NCBI GenBank assembly: GCA_003255065.1
Contig: QAOA01006321.1
Location: 116,589-180,588, forward strand
DNA length: 64,000 nt
DNA from: Cercis canadensis
Taxonomy: Eukaryota; Streptophyta; Magnoliopsida; Fabales; Fabaceae
Reading direction: 5' to 3'
In this document: in pieces, positions 22,719 through 34,597 of the stretch
Position numbering within the stretch: position 1 is the first letter of the stretch
How the letters are laid out: each line of letters starts with the position of its first letter
Translations under genes and position numbers: made by a program
The notes under the pieces: model-generated
The model's database searches: none
The model's input: only the letters and a program-made list of their open reading frames with translations
What the model was told of the DNA's origin: nothing

Positions 22719-22990
22719 TAATACAATGGTATATACATGAAGACTCTCGCTTGCTTACACTCTATTTTGGCATATAACCAACACACTCATTATTAGTAGG
22801 GTCATAAATATTCTGACTTTCAATATATAATAAACATTAGCCAAGGGGAAAAACATACAAGCCATATTGCCAAACAATTCTGCTATTAGTTTGCATAGGG
22901 CCCAACCTCACCGAGCTATTCGTATCCAAACTTAGTTGCTGTTAGAGTCATCAATTGCACGCCTATGCTGACTTTCTTTACTTAATTTTA

Positions 22991-23256
22991 AAGTAAAATA
23001 TCATTTTAGTCCTTAAAAGATATAACTAAAATTACTTAGATGATCTTGATCTCTAAAAGATTTTTTTATCACTTGAATTCCTAAATTTACAAAAAGTCAA
23101 TGAAACCAGTCATTTTTAAGGACTCAAGTGATAACTAAAAAAAGATAATTTTGATTGATTTTTTGAATTTTCAAAAATTCAAATGACACAAAAAATATTT
23201 CAAGAACTGAAGTTATTTTTTATGCACCTTTCAATGATTAAAATAACCTTTTACTC
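22991..23256. mobile_element. MITE related to the GAGTAAAA-ended MULEs, 266 bp
   Basis: The left end AAGTAAAATATCATTTTAGT pairs with the right end (reverse complement GAGTAAAAGGTTATTTTAAT). The termini resemble the GAGTAAAA ends of the elements at 19001, 23431 and 47946. Flanks TTAATTTTA and TTAATTTAT match 7 of 9, a weak target duplication. No coding capacity. It lies 175 bp from the big MULE. Confidence 0.5.
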
Positions 23257-23284
23257 TTAATTTATATCTTGTATTTTAGTTCAT

Positions 23285-23430
23285 ATGCCACAAGTCTTGC
23301 AATCTAGTATTATAACTAAAAGGAAGCTAATTTTTATCAAGATAAATTAGCCAAGCATAGTACTAATTATGAGGTTAACTCAAAAGATTTGATTTGATAA
23401 TAAAAATGTAATAAGTCATTAAAATAAAAA
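23285..23430. repeat. Left host flank of the MULE, duplicated at 59208
   Basis: The stretch from GGAAGCTAATTTTTATC to the 9-bp duplication at 23422-23430 is paralogous to about 59212-59310, where no MULE is present. Confidence 0.8.
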
Positions 23431-23870
23431 GAGTAAAACCCCTTTTTGGTCCCTGAAAGATAGGTTCGGTGACACTTTGATCCCTGAAAGATTTTTACCG
23501 ACACTTTGGTCCCTGAAAGATCAATCCGTTAGCCATTTTAGTCCGCCGCTGATCCTCTGTTAGTGGGTCTTCACGGAAAACACCACGTGGCACGTTAAGT
23601 GCCTATGTGGCCGTCAAATGCTGAGCTGGCAAGCTGACTAGGCATGGAAGTTGGCTGGTGGCATGGAAGTAACAAATACGACGCCTTTTTGGAGGCCTCC
23701 CATTCTTAGCATAGACGGTGTCGTTCTGGTTTGGGAGGAGAAGAACTCTATCGTGCAAGAACACAATCAATTCGAAATCCTTCATAGAAGGCTGAAACCG
23801 GATTTCTCTCAAGCACCGAAATCCCCCCAAAATCACCTAGCCATTTATGCATTATTTTCCCAAATTGGAA
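23431..23870 (+). repeat. Left terminal inverted repeat of the MULE
   Basis: Pairs with 32624-33083 in inverted orientation, with small indels accounting for the roughly 20-bp length difference. It contains CCACGTGGCACGTTAAGTGC and an AAATACGACGCC motif. Confidence 0.9.
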
Positions 23871-26855
23871 CACAAACCCTAACCCCCAAATTGGAACCCA
23901 TGATGTTGTGATATTCATCGTAGTCCCTTCGTTCACAGTGGGAGAGAAAGGCGTGAATGGTGTGAAATTGCATAGGGTCCTTCGTCGTCCGCGAGGTGAG
24001 TTTTCCCTTTTCTGTGTCAGGTGCTTGAAGAATTTAATAAGTGTGTGATAGCGTTGTTGTTTATAGCTTATGTTGTGGTCCAGGGCTGGATAGTGGTTCC
24101 CAAAGTTGAAAGTATTTTATTGGTCTGTCTTTGTTATGGTGGTCCAACTGTTGTTCCTTTTGGAAAGTAGTGGACATGGGTTTCTTTGTCATGGTTGTTG
24201 TGGTGGGATAGGGGTTGTTGACCTTGTGTTTTTCTGTGATATTTTGTTGGGTTGCACGATTTCTGTGATATTGGTCTGTCTTTGTTATGTGATTTTCTAA
24301 TATGGTAACATGTAGTTTAAGTTCATTAGCAAAAAATAAGAGTGTGCTTGTTTGGCAGGACAAGGTTCCCCATAAAACTCATCAATCTAAGTTGTTCATT
24401 TTCTCTATGATCCTTATCTGAAACTGCATTATTTTTGAATTTTAGATTTAGATATAATTCAAATTGGGGGATCTTTTGCGACTATAATTAAAGTTGGTAA
24501 GCTTGATCTGAGTCTTTAGCATAACTGAATTAGCATATACTAAACATGACACTCCTTTAATTTTTTTTTAATCGATAAAGGTATGATGAGATCAAATATT
24601 TTCCAATATTAAATAATATATGAACTGTACCTGGAATATTAACTTATCATATTTCAATATTTCTTTTTGTTACCCTCACTTTGGATCTATTATCTCTCTT
24701 AGAGGAAAAAGATATCTCACATTTTTTAGACATGATTTTGTTGTCTGTCCCATTTGATCTTAAATGCACACAGTGATGACACAGCTGCGATAACCCAATT
24801 TTCATTCATGAGGCACTTATTCTTTTCTGCAACAAATCTCTCATGCCCTGTATTGCCACACATTTACATAAAATAATGTTATAGCAGCCAATACTAATTG
24901 AATTAACATGATCCTTCAACATATGATGATAGCAATTGACCTGAACTGCTGTGTGGCACTTACTTTTTGGTGCTTATTACTGTAGAAGATGTAAATGAGA
25001 GGGGAATGCGTAATAATGGTCACTATGAATTGCTATTGTTGGTATGTGAAACAATTCTAGTCAACAGTTTGAAGGAATATTTTGCTTGTACCTAGAGAGA
25101 AAAGCACCACGCCATAATCTATAATTTTCTGAAACTGAGTGTGAGATTGTTTAAGTAGCTTCCACTTATTACACTAAGAGCAAGTATTAACATAAAATTT
25201 AAACTTACAAATATGATTTAATGGATGAAAAAAAAATTTCTTTGCTATATTTTTTTATTCACCCAAGTTTAATATATATGGTCATGTTCTAGTGAGTTGT
25301 CCAGTTTGCAATTTGTTTTTGACACTAATGGCCTTTGACCTCTATTGAATACATTGACTGTCTGTCTATTACAGTTTGGTGAAATCCATTTGTTACCCTG
25401 TCCAGTGTCTAGGAATAGAATAGTTAATCTTAATAAGACGAAAGCAAGAGGAACTTATTCTTATGTATTTATTCCTGTAGGGCTTGATAATATGTTTGAG
25501 GTGTCTAAGAATTTCATGTTAAGTTATGTGATATTTTGTGAATGTGTGTTAGAAAGAACTGATGTTGGTTCTTCTATTTATGATACTGGTTATTGTTTAA
25601 CTTAGGGGTTGATCTCATGAGTGGTAATGCAACTTTAGTATCTCTGTTAATGCAAAGATTGACATGTTGATGGGTCCATGATGCTGGAAAGATCACAGGG
25701 GGCTGGTTGAACTCATTGAATCTGCCTACTCCTAAAATTTGCCCGGTAAGTGCAATGAATTATGTAACCAACTTAGCAAAGATAAAATTGGTGTAGTTAG
25801 TTTCTCATTTTCAGAATATGTTCACTGTTTTGTTTTGTTGAGTGTTTTGTTGTTTATTATTGACTTAAGAATATAGATTCAGTTATGTTGCTTGGTATAT
25901 TCTGTTATGTAGTTGTTATGTACTTGATTTGTTGCTTGGAATATTATTGTATCATATGGTTTTTTGTCTTGGTGTCATTTGAATGTTTGTATTTTGTGTG
26001 TAGGGGGTGGAGCGTCCTTATAGCTTGGTTATCTATAGCCTTAGGTGTATAAATTTTGATCAGATAACTTTCACGAGTATTGAGGTTTAGGGGTTGAAAT
26101 GTAAAAAACTTATGACCACTATCTCACCAAAGTAACCAATATTCTCAATTGACAGCAAATAGTTTCTATATAATTTTATCTTATACAATAGCATATAGTT
26201 ACGGAACTTTTGAGCTTTAAATATGGTTGGACAAGTTTTATATATTTGTATAAGAGTTCTAGAAAGTTACTCTTTAGCCCCTGGCTGTGTGTTATCTGAA
26301 CTTGGGTTTATTTAATATTTCCTTATTTTCTTTGAATGTTTGTTGGGCCTGACAATTATCAGTGACAGTGTGACTATGTATATAAACTGACTGGTTGTTT
26401 TTTTTCTTGCAATAACTTGTGTTCTTTCCTGTTGACGTAGCAGATCAATGTCACAATATACCATTGGGATATAAGTTGGAAAAGTGCACCTCTTGTTGCA
26501 GTGACTGTTTCAGTTGAAAGTGAAGGTCAAACTAGTACAGTGTGGAATACATTGGATAGCCCATCGGGGCAGGTAATACCTGCTTTTAGAAGCATTTTTT
26601 TTTGTTAATAGTAGTTCTTACGCCTTGCAAATAACAAATGGGCATGCCTTAATCCAACAGCTTTAGTAATATTAAGTGATTTGTTGGTTATGATTGCTTT
26701 AGTTTTATTATTGACTTAATCCAACAGCTTCAGTTTTATTGCTTGGAACACTATGTTGAACACTCTGTTATGTACTTGATTTGTTGCTCGCTAAATTATT
26801 GCACCATATGTTGGCTGTTTGTCATCACCACTTTTTATTGTTTGAAGCTTGAAGA
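23871..26855 (+). other. MULE interior upstream of the transposase
   Basis: About 3 kb without a recognisable coding region. Possible 5'UTR exons end at GTGAG near 23995 and GTAATACC near 26573. The frame at 25345-25605 shows no known motif. It may be leader and introns of the transposase transcript or acquired sequence. Confidence 0.4.
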
Positions 26856-29800
26856 ATGGACCGTTATGTAACCCTATCATGCACCATGGTGGGAAGTTTG
26901 TGCGTGAACCGACGCTTGCATATGTGGACGAGGAGGAAGATGCATGGGACTGGATTGATATTGACAAGGTTGCTATTCCAACTGTTACACAGCTGTTTTG
27001 TGAGCATGGGTACGTTGATTATGAAAACTGTTACTGGTTGGTGCCTGGTCTAAGCCTAGAGGATGGGCTAAGGCCCCTAAAGGGTGACATGGATGTTATA
27101 GAACTGTATGGTGCACATTTGGGAGTTGATGAGATTGAGTTCTACTTTGAGCACCCAGTCATTGAAGATCCTGAGTTGGTGGAGCCTATCCTTAGTCTGT
27201 CATACCATACAGAAGCCGATGATGAGTATGAAGGTATTCAGAACGAGAACAGAGAGGGTGACACACAAGGGCAGAATGTGTGTCACGAGTCAGTGAATGT
27301 GGACAGCGACGGTGATGAGCATATCCAACACACTGATGATGACCAGGATTATCTCTCTTACCTAAGAAGGGATGCGAGGCAGGAAGAGCTATACAACAGA
27401 GGTGATGAAGTACATGTGCAACATCCTAGCGATGAATACATCAATGTTGACCATGATGAGGACGGTAGAGGAGAACAAGAAGATCCCAGTGACAGTGGCT
27501 CAAGTGAATCAGGTTCTAGTGATTCAAGTGGCTCAGAAGATGAAGATGGCTGCCATGATGCGGAAAGTAGCCCAACAAGTTCACCACCAATCCTTGGGAG
27601 CACATATGTGGAATACACGCAAGGAGCCGCAGAGTATCAAAATAAGTGCTCCGTCCCTAGGGGGGAAACAAGTGCTAATCCTAGTGAGACAAGAAGAAGA
27701 GGTGGTAAGCAGAAAAAGAACTACCCATCAGAGACATATATAAATCCATTTGAGGGGTAGGGGTATGAGACAGAGGATGTGCACACCCCAGACAGCTCTG
27801 GACTAGAGGATGGTGGCTGTGAAAGAGGTGAAGTGTGCCCACAATATAATCCACAAGCACAATTCAGGGCTGTCCACCTAGAGCTTGGGATGGAATTTCC
27901 ATCCATAAGTGCATTCAAGGCAGCAGTCAAAGACTACACCATTCATCTAGGCATGCCTGTAAGTTGGGTAAAAAATGATAAGGAGAGGGCTCGGGCTGTA
28001 TGCATAAATGGCTGCGAATGGGAGATTTTCTGCTCCTTCAGTAATGCAACACACAGCTTCCAAGTCAAGACCTTCATGAACATACACAACTGTGGCAGGA
28101 AGATATCAAACAAGCAAGCTAATTCTAAGTGGGTGGCACAAAAGCTTGTAGAAGAAGTCAGAGGATTTCCGTCCATAGAGGGTATTGATGCTTTGAGGTT
28201 GGTTAAACGAAAATACAATGTCAATGTAAATGAGAGGACAATCTTCAGGGCATTGAAAAAGGCAATAAAAGTGGTTGAAGAAACAGAGAGAGAATAATAT
28301 GCAGTGTTGTGGGACTATTGTGGTGAGCTAAAAAGAGTAGACCCAAGAGGAACTGTACAGCTCGCTATGGATAGACCACATGGTGCTTTGACACCAAATT
28401 TTTCCAGACTATACATTTGTCTAGACGCTTGCAAAGTAGGATTCATGGCTGCCTGCAGACCTCTGATTGGACTCGATGGGTGCTTCCTGAAAGGGTACTA
28501 TGGTGGGATCTTATTGGCTGCAGTTGCTCAAGATGGAAACAACTCTTTCTACCCGATTGCGTATGTTGTTGTCAATCTTGAGACCAAGGACACCTAGAGA
28601 TGGTTTCTGACAAGATTGATTGAAGACATAGGAAATCCTAGAGAACACGGCTGGAATTTCATTTCTGATCAGCAGAAGGTAAACTCTTACTACTTGTGAT
28701 GTTACACTCCATTATAAGTTGTAATGCTTAAGGGGCTAACACATTTTTCCTGTTTTCTTGTAAAGGGTTTGGAACCTGCACTGGCCGAACTATGTCCGAC
28801 AGCTCCTCATAGGTCATGTGTGATGCATATTTGGAAGAATTTCTGTAAGACCTGGAAGAGCAAGGAACTTAGAGCTAAGGTGTTTTTAGCAGCAAAGTCA
28901 ACTACGATAGGGGAATTTGACAGGCATATGGCTCATATCAGAGCGATTGACCAACATGCCTATGACTGGTTATTGAAGAATGCTCCAGCTAGATGGGTCA
29001 GAGGATCATTTAGCACCTATAGCAAGAATCAAGCCATCACCAGTAACATGTGCGAGCAATTTAACAAGGAAATACGGACATTCAGATGTAAGCCAATCCT
29101 GACTATGCTAGAAGAAATACGGTGTTATATTATGAGGAAGAGGTCAAATATGCTTCTGAAGGTTCGAAAGTACAAGAGTCAGCATGTACCAATGGCGATC
29201 TCATTTCTTGATACCGAGAAGAGGAGAAGCTCGGATTGGTGCCCTCTATGGGCTGGAGATCCTGCTGGGCACAAGTATGAGGTTAGTCGGGGGCCAACTG
29301 ACAAAGTGGTTGTCGATTTGTCAGCTAGGACCTGCTCCTGTAGGGTTTGGGATTTGACTGGTATACCCTGTAGACATGCATGTGCCGCATTCGCTTCAAA
29401 CAATGAAGACCCAGACACAGGTGTTAATGCTTGGTACCTAACCAGCATTTGGTTGAAGGCTTACGAGCCTTTTATAGAACCATTGGCAGGGCAAGATTAT
29501 TGGCAGAGGACATACCGCGGCGATATTAATCCTCCTCCTTTCAAGAGACCAGCTAGTAGGCCAAAAAAGAATCGAAGTAAGGTGAATGATGTTCCACATG
29601 ATTTTAGCTGGATGAAGAGAAAATACGGGGCCATTAAATGCTCCAAATGTGGTGGCACCGGACACAACACGAGGACTTGCAAAGGAGTGGAACCACGGAA
29701 GCGCCAAAAGAAGACCAAGGGGCCAACTGACCAGCCTGCTGCTGAGGAACAGACCCCAGTGACCCAACCTGTTGATTCACAAGCCCCACCCCCCGACCCA

Positions 29801-30120
29801 GATTCTCAAGCTGAAGGACTGCCCCCCAAGAAGAAGACAGCCCGGGAGAAGAAAAAGGTACATCAAATATGGTTATTTCATTTACTTCCCTAACAAGATT
29901 AGTTGTATATAATATTATTTTATATTAAAAAAAAAACTTCCACTTAACTTGTGTCTATTCATAGGGATCAAGACAACATAGCAACACCACAAGCAATGAG
30001 GAGACTGTAACTACAAATACCATCCAAGCAGCAACCACTGCTACTAGACAGAGATTTGCAGCATACCTTTCAACTGAATGCTCCAGGAAAGGGAAAGAGA
30101 AATTGTTGGCAGATGTGTGA
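26856..30120 (+). pseudogene. MuDR-type MULE transposase, disrupted
   Basis: Three exons (26856-28678, 28766-29857, 29965-30120; both introns phase 0, 87 and 107 bp) would give about 1,020 residues. In order: an N-terminal MHHGGKFVREPTL segment typical of plant MULE proteins; an acidic Ser/Asp-rich linker; the MuDR DNA-binding region (FRAVHLELGMEFPSISAFK onward); the catalytic core with LIGLDGCFLKG (first Asp), ISDQQKGL (second Asp), CVMH, and MCEQFNKEIR (probable Glu); a SWIM finger (CSCRVWDLTGIPCRHAC); and a zinc knuckle CSKCGGTGHNTRTC. Damage: an apparent 1-base loss at about 26877 separating MDRYVTL from MHHGG, TAG at 27758, TAA at 28295 (family Gln expected) and TAG at 28595 (family Trp expected). 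The catalytic residues survive. The premature stops are consistent with C-to-T decay on either strand. Confidence 0.93.
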
Positions 30121-31016
30121 CTGTTGCTACAAACTGTTTTGCTTGACTTTTTTGTGCGTATGAAATTAGGTTCACATGTTGTTGTCAAAGGAAATTAACC
30201 TATTTTGTAGAAATGGATGTAAAATAACCAAATATCTGTTTTAGGGATCGTTATTTCACTTACTGACATATGTTGGCTGCTCATTGGCCCTCGCCTAATT
30301 ATATGACAATGCAACTTATTTGTTGATGTTGCCCAGCAGCATTCTTGTTGAAATGTTCATATAGACATTACTTTAGTAGCTGCACCACAATGTCTTGAAA
30401 TAGTATTCTGGATTTTACTATCTGTACAGGAGTTGATATTGAAATGTAAGCCTATGGTAAATGCTAATGGGTAGGCTTATATTTCCCTTCCACTGCCTTC
30501 ATATTGATGTTTATTCTTGTTATATTTTTACTGGCTTGAAGGAGTTGGTTAGGTGTCAAGCAACCAACTCAAAAACAAATATAGAATATTTTGATAAGAT
30601 TATTTGATTATTTGATCAGAAAAATTAATGTTCTTTACTAGTTTGGGAAGATTGTTTGGTGGTTTAATTATTTTGATCAGATTCTTATATTGGAAAATGC
30701 ACAGGTCATGAGGAATTTTTTTGGAATTCTTGGTTGATATGTTGTTTTCATATAATCCAATGGGCATGCCTTATTTTGCTGGTTGAAATATTAGTCTCTA
30801 GTGTAATTTTCCAAGTCAACTCTTTCAAAAAAAAAAAAAAAAAAAACACAATCCTTAGTTTCTCATTTAGATAACAAATTGTGTATTTTTTGCAACAATA
30901 CAATCAAGCGATTGATGCACAACCTGTCTGAAATATACAAATTTGTAAGCAACATCTACATTCTAGAAAGTTTATCAACTTAGTTGGAGATAATACATTA
31001 CAACTGATGTTAAGCT
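30121..31016. other. Intergenic between the two convergent MULE genes
   Basis: Non-coding, AT-rich, with a poly-A run near 30827-30846. It presumably contains both 3'UTRs. Confidence 0.5.
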
Positions 31017-31686
31017 TTATTTTACAAATAACACAATCCACACAAAAACAACCAATAAACCACATGTTATTTTTAGTTTCCTATTTTCACTTTCAAGATG
31101 CTTAATTGTGTTCTGCATCTTCAGCACCTTTTTTCTCATTTGTTGTGTAGGACTTAGGGGTTCTTGTAACCTCCCCTTCAAAGTTCTCGACCCATTGAAA
31201 GAATCCACAACATAAGTCTTGATTCTGCATGTAAAAATGTTGACCATGAGTTAAATTAACAAATTCGCCACTAGAAACGACAAGCCTTTTAAATTGAGTA
31301 AATATGTAATCCAGTATAATTTTCCCCTCAAACCTTGTAACGTGGACAACGCCAAAATGGCGATTTGGGTTTTGTTTCGTCTTCGAAATCAGCATTATCA
31401 CCCTTTGATTACAGCCACATAGATAAGGCTTAGTATGGTCAGATATAGCATATGTACCACTTTTTATGCTTGACCCACTAGAGCTAGCTTCATGGATATG
31501 CTGTCCATGGATTGCCGGGGTCAATGCCTCATCATCAACCATCACATAACGTCGTTTAGGGACTCCTTCGTCCTCAACAATCATTTCATCAAAACCTTTG
31601 ACAACCAACCAAAACAAACAAAACCTGTTAAACATATATGCTTCACCTATTATTTCAATGCAAAATGTAAAAATTCCTATCGGCAT
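31017..31686 (-). pseudogene. GRF-type zinc-finger protein with C-terminal membrane anchor, disrupted
   Basis: Read on the minus strand, exon A encodes SSGSSIKSGTY, then CGCNQRVIMLISKTKQNPNR and HF. A GT...AG intron of 109 bp (31225-31333) follows, then NQDLCCGFFQWVENFEGEV. After a frame change come EPLSPTQQMRKKVL, a short coiled-coil-like stretch (NTIKHLESENRKLK) and the hydrophobic tail TCGLLVVFVWIVLFV. Spaced Cys, Gly-Arg/His-Phe, Cys and CGFFQW elements define the GRF zinc finger. Plant GRF proteins often have this coiled coil and terminal membrane segment. Two one-base defects are inferred: a short T run (31354-31357 on the + strand) that hides the expected FW-CPRY element, and one at about 31165-31172. 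The gene is inside the MULE and convergent with the transposase. Its start is not determined. Confidence 0.75.
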
Positions 31687-32130
31687 ATATTGTATGCAAG
31701 CCTTAATTTTATATGGTATATATAATTAAAAATTCACTTGTTATGCATTAACTAATTATTACTTAGCAACCACTACACCGTGGTTGTTCAACAAATAAAT
31801 TGTAATTTTGCACTCAATTCTTATATTTCACCTCATCTTATTTTGCTAAAACATAGTAATAGATAATTTAAAACCAACAGAGTTCATCACGTAGAACCTA
31901 TAACAAATGTATAATTCAAAGTTGTTAAAGTGGAGGCAGTATTTTAGTGGAAAGAGAGACGGTATAAAGAAAGTCCTCATCATGTTCTCATTCTGTACAT
32001 GAATTCAAAAACAGAAAGCAACTTAGAACTCAAAAACAGTATATTCAGCTCAATCAAAACATAGGGAATAACTCATCCAACTAGAAAAAAAATTTGGGGA
32101 TTTTACCGCTTTCTTGCACGACCATTGCAT
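31687..32130. other. MULE interior upstream of the GRF gene
   Basis: AT-rich, non-coding, probably containing the promoter and leader of the minus-strand GRF gene. No specific element was recognised. Confidence 0.4.
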
Positions 32131-32137
32131 TACAAGG

Positions 32138-32236
32138 AATCAACCCAAAACCATTACAACTCCTTAAACCCATAACCATTACACTCCTTAAACCCAAAAC
32201 CATTACACTCCTTAAACCCAAAACCATTACAACTGC
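32138..32236. repeat. Minisatellite of about 23-25-bp units inside the MULE
   Basis: Four tandem, slightly variable units of AACCCAAAACCATTACACTC plus a CTTA spacer. The plus-strand translation (KPITITLLKPKTITLL) is an artefact of the repeat. Confidence 0.85.
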
Positions 32237-32623
32237 TTCAATTACGGAACTGTCAGGTTCAAGTCAAGATCGGCATTCTGGTAAACCCATAACCATTTCA
32301 CCCCCTGTTTGGTAAAGCTTCATGCTTCAACGGGCAATGAAGACAAATAATATTAATTTACAAAAGCTAATGACATTCATATCGTGTAGAGTAATGGTCA
32401 TTTATTTGTAGTTTATCTGCTCGTATTATTGGAAGAAATTAACTTGAACTAATTTCTAATATTAACTGGTAAATGCAATTGAAGAAAAACTGCCTTCATC
32501 GTGCATTGAAATTTATACACCATACCGATTCTTCCACCACACACACAAAAGATGACAAGAACCCGCAAACCTGTTCGAAAAATTGGGGAAATCCGCAGGA
32601 AATGGATGCTTGAACAGTGACGG

Positions 32624-33083
32624 TTCCAATTTGGGAAAATATCTTCACGCACCCACCTAGAAATGCATAAATGGCTGGGTGATTTTGGGGGGATTTCGGT
32701 GCTTAAGGAAAATCCGGTTTTAGCCTTCCATGAGGGATTTCGAATTTCCTCTGTTCTTGCACGATGGAGTTCTTCTCCTCCAAAACCAGAACGACGCCCT
32801 CTATGCTAAGAATGGGAGGCCTCCAAAACGGCGTCGTATTTGTTACTTCCATGCCACCAGCCAACTTTCATGCCTAGTCAGCTTGCCAGCTAAGCATTTG
32901 ACGGCCACATAGGCACTTAACGTGCCACGTGGTGTTTTCCATGAAGACCCACTAACAGAGATCAGTAGCGGACTAAAATGGCTAATGGATTGATCTTTCA
33001 GGGATCAAAGTGTCGGTAAAAATCTTTCAGGGACCAAAGTGTCACCGAACCTATCTTTCAGGGACCAAAAAGGGGTTTTACTC
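32624..33083 (-). repeat. Right terminal inverted repeat of the MULE
   Basis: Inverted copy of 23431-23870 ending GGGGTTTTACTC, followed by the target duplication AAATAAAAA. Confidence 0.9.
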
Positions 33084-33500
33084 AAATAAAAAATATATCT
33101 ACATATAAGATTTACTCTAATCTCTCTTGTAACTCCTAATTAGCTCCATTTAGAGCTCTATTGCTTTTCTTAGGCGGTGGTTTTTTTTTTTTTTTTTCTC
33201 ATCTGTATCAAAAGAGGGGCTAGCAACTCATCCACTCAGCATGATTGACAAAAATGCAATCGGTAAGTCTAATCTAATATATTGGACCCACTTTTTGCAT
33301 TAGTGCAAAACTTTTTGCTTCCTTCTTCCTCGAAAGTCGAATTATCTAATGGGTCCTACAAGTTTAATCTAACACGGTGGTAGCAATATCAAGTCCACTC
33401 CCCTCCCCCTTGGTCGTCCAAAGTTGAATCATCTAATGGGTCCTACAAGTTTAATCTAAACATTTCCTGCCAAGTCCATGCTTCCAAAGACTATATATAT
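33084..33500. repeat. Right host flank of the MULE, duplicated at 59310-59660
   Basis: Shares TACATATAAGATTTACTCTA, CTTAGGCGGTGGTTT and GACAAAAATGCAATCGGTAA with the 59-kb block. The region is non-coding. Confidence 0.8.
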
Positions 33501-33518
33501 GAATTACCCACATCCACT

Positions 33519-33610
33519 TATAAATTCTTACAAACTCTGCTCCGCACTTCAAACACTGTGGTAAATTGGTAATCGGAATTCCCTGGAACTCTTCGCTTAC
33601 TGGCTCAAAG
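33519..33610 (+). promoter_or_regulatory. TATA box and non-coding exon 1 of gene copy B
   Basis: TATAAATTCTTA starts at 33519. About 30 bases on comes GCTCCGCACTTCAAACACTG, and the inferred exon ends CTGGCTCAAAG at 33610 before GTAATT. The inferred 5'UTR intron runs to the acceptor at 34590. The same arrangement recurs at 48637, 56957, 62454 and 62935, and at 51495 without the exon end. Confidence 0.6.
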
Positions 33611-34597
33611 GTAATTAAAGTATCAATACCATATCATTTTTGTGTCATTTTAGTTACCTTTCACTTTTGATTTCATCTCTCTTTTATTTGTTTATCTTCA
33701 TCAATCGCCATTATCAACAAATATTGCTCATCTACAACTACGTAAGTCACTGTAAAGTGATTTGTTATTTTGAGTTCAACTCATGCTTTTTTTTTTTTTT
33801 AGGCCACAAACATGAACTATGCTCTGCCATGCCATATAGTATACAAGACTTGAGTGAATATCTTGTTAGAATTGCTCATTCTTATACCATTTCTAACTTC
33901 GTCTTTACTATTAAACTGAGAATAAGTTTTGGGCTTTCAACTTACTATTTGCCATAAAATTCTCAGCCTATGTTGCCAGGTGATCAATCCCAAAACAAAC
34001 TTTCCCCATGTCCTGCTGGCAGCAAATTAGGAAATATTATAGCCCAAGCCAATGAGCCTTTCATTGGGCCAAGCCAATAGGCCTTTGACTCTTCTTTCTT
34101 TGTTCACCTACAATTTAACTATTGGAAATAGGTGGACGGAAGAGAAGGGCCTAAAAAGAAAAACATGGCACCCAACCCATATTAAACTCCCTATATCAAT
34201 GCCAAATTGGTCTCTGTTGGTTATATTTTATTTTTTGAAAATTTTATAATACTACATGAATATATTATATCATATTAATATGATAAATATCTATCATCAA
34301 GATATCATTTTTATATTCCTTTATTTTTATTCACATGGGACATGGCTTGTTGAGTCTTTGGTTTGTAAATTGTACAAGTATGATCATGCTTTCGTCCCTT
34401 AATTTTAATCTAGGTTTTTTTTTTTTTTTGGTATTTAAAAGTATAGGGTACAAAAAAATATATGTTTTATTTCTAAAACAAAAATAATATTTAGTTTGAT
34501 ATTTCTTTTGTGTCTTAGAATTGAGAATAATTGTATTACTTCCAAATATAATACCTTAAATTTGATCAAATTCTATTTTGTTGTGATCAGTTGAAGA

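Larger units (their letters stand above)
23431..33083. mobile_element. Complete Mutator-like element (MULE), 9,653 bp
   Basis: Long terminal inverted repeats (23431-23870 and 32624-33083) begin GAGTAAAACCCCTTTTTGGT and contain a triplicated CCCTGAAAGAT motif within the first 95 bases. The target duplication AAATAAAAA is perfect at 23422-23430 and 33084-33092. Inside are a MuDR-type transposase gene (+, 26856-30120) and a convergent GRF zinc-finger gene (-, 31017-31686), both disrupted. The paralogous sequence at 59208-59400 reads through with a single copy of the target (AAATAAAAAA at about 59305-59314), an unoccupied site. The architecture was that of an autonomous element. Nothing here suggests it can still move by its own products. 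Confidence 0.95.

Noticed and set aside
22982..23265. Perfect target duplication for the 22991 MITE
   Set aside because: Only 7 of 9 bases agree and the end positions are ambiguous. Reported as weak.
25345..25605. Open frame inside the MULE upstream of the transposase
   Set aside because: No family recognised and no supported splice context. Left as uncharacterised interior sequence.
31492..31725. Plus-strand frame opposite the GRF gene
   Set aside because: Shadow of the better-supported minus-strand GRF coding sequence.
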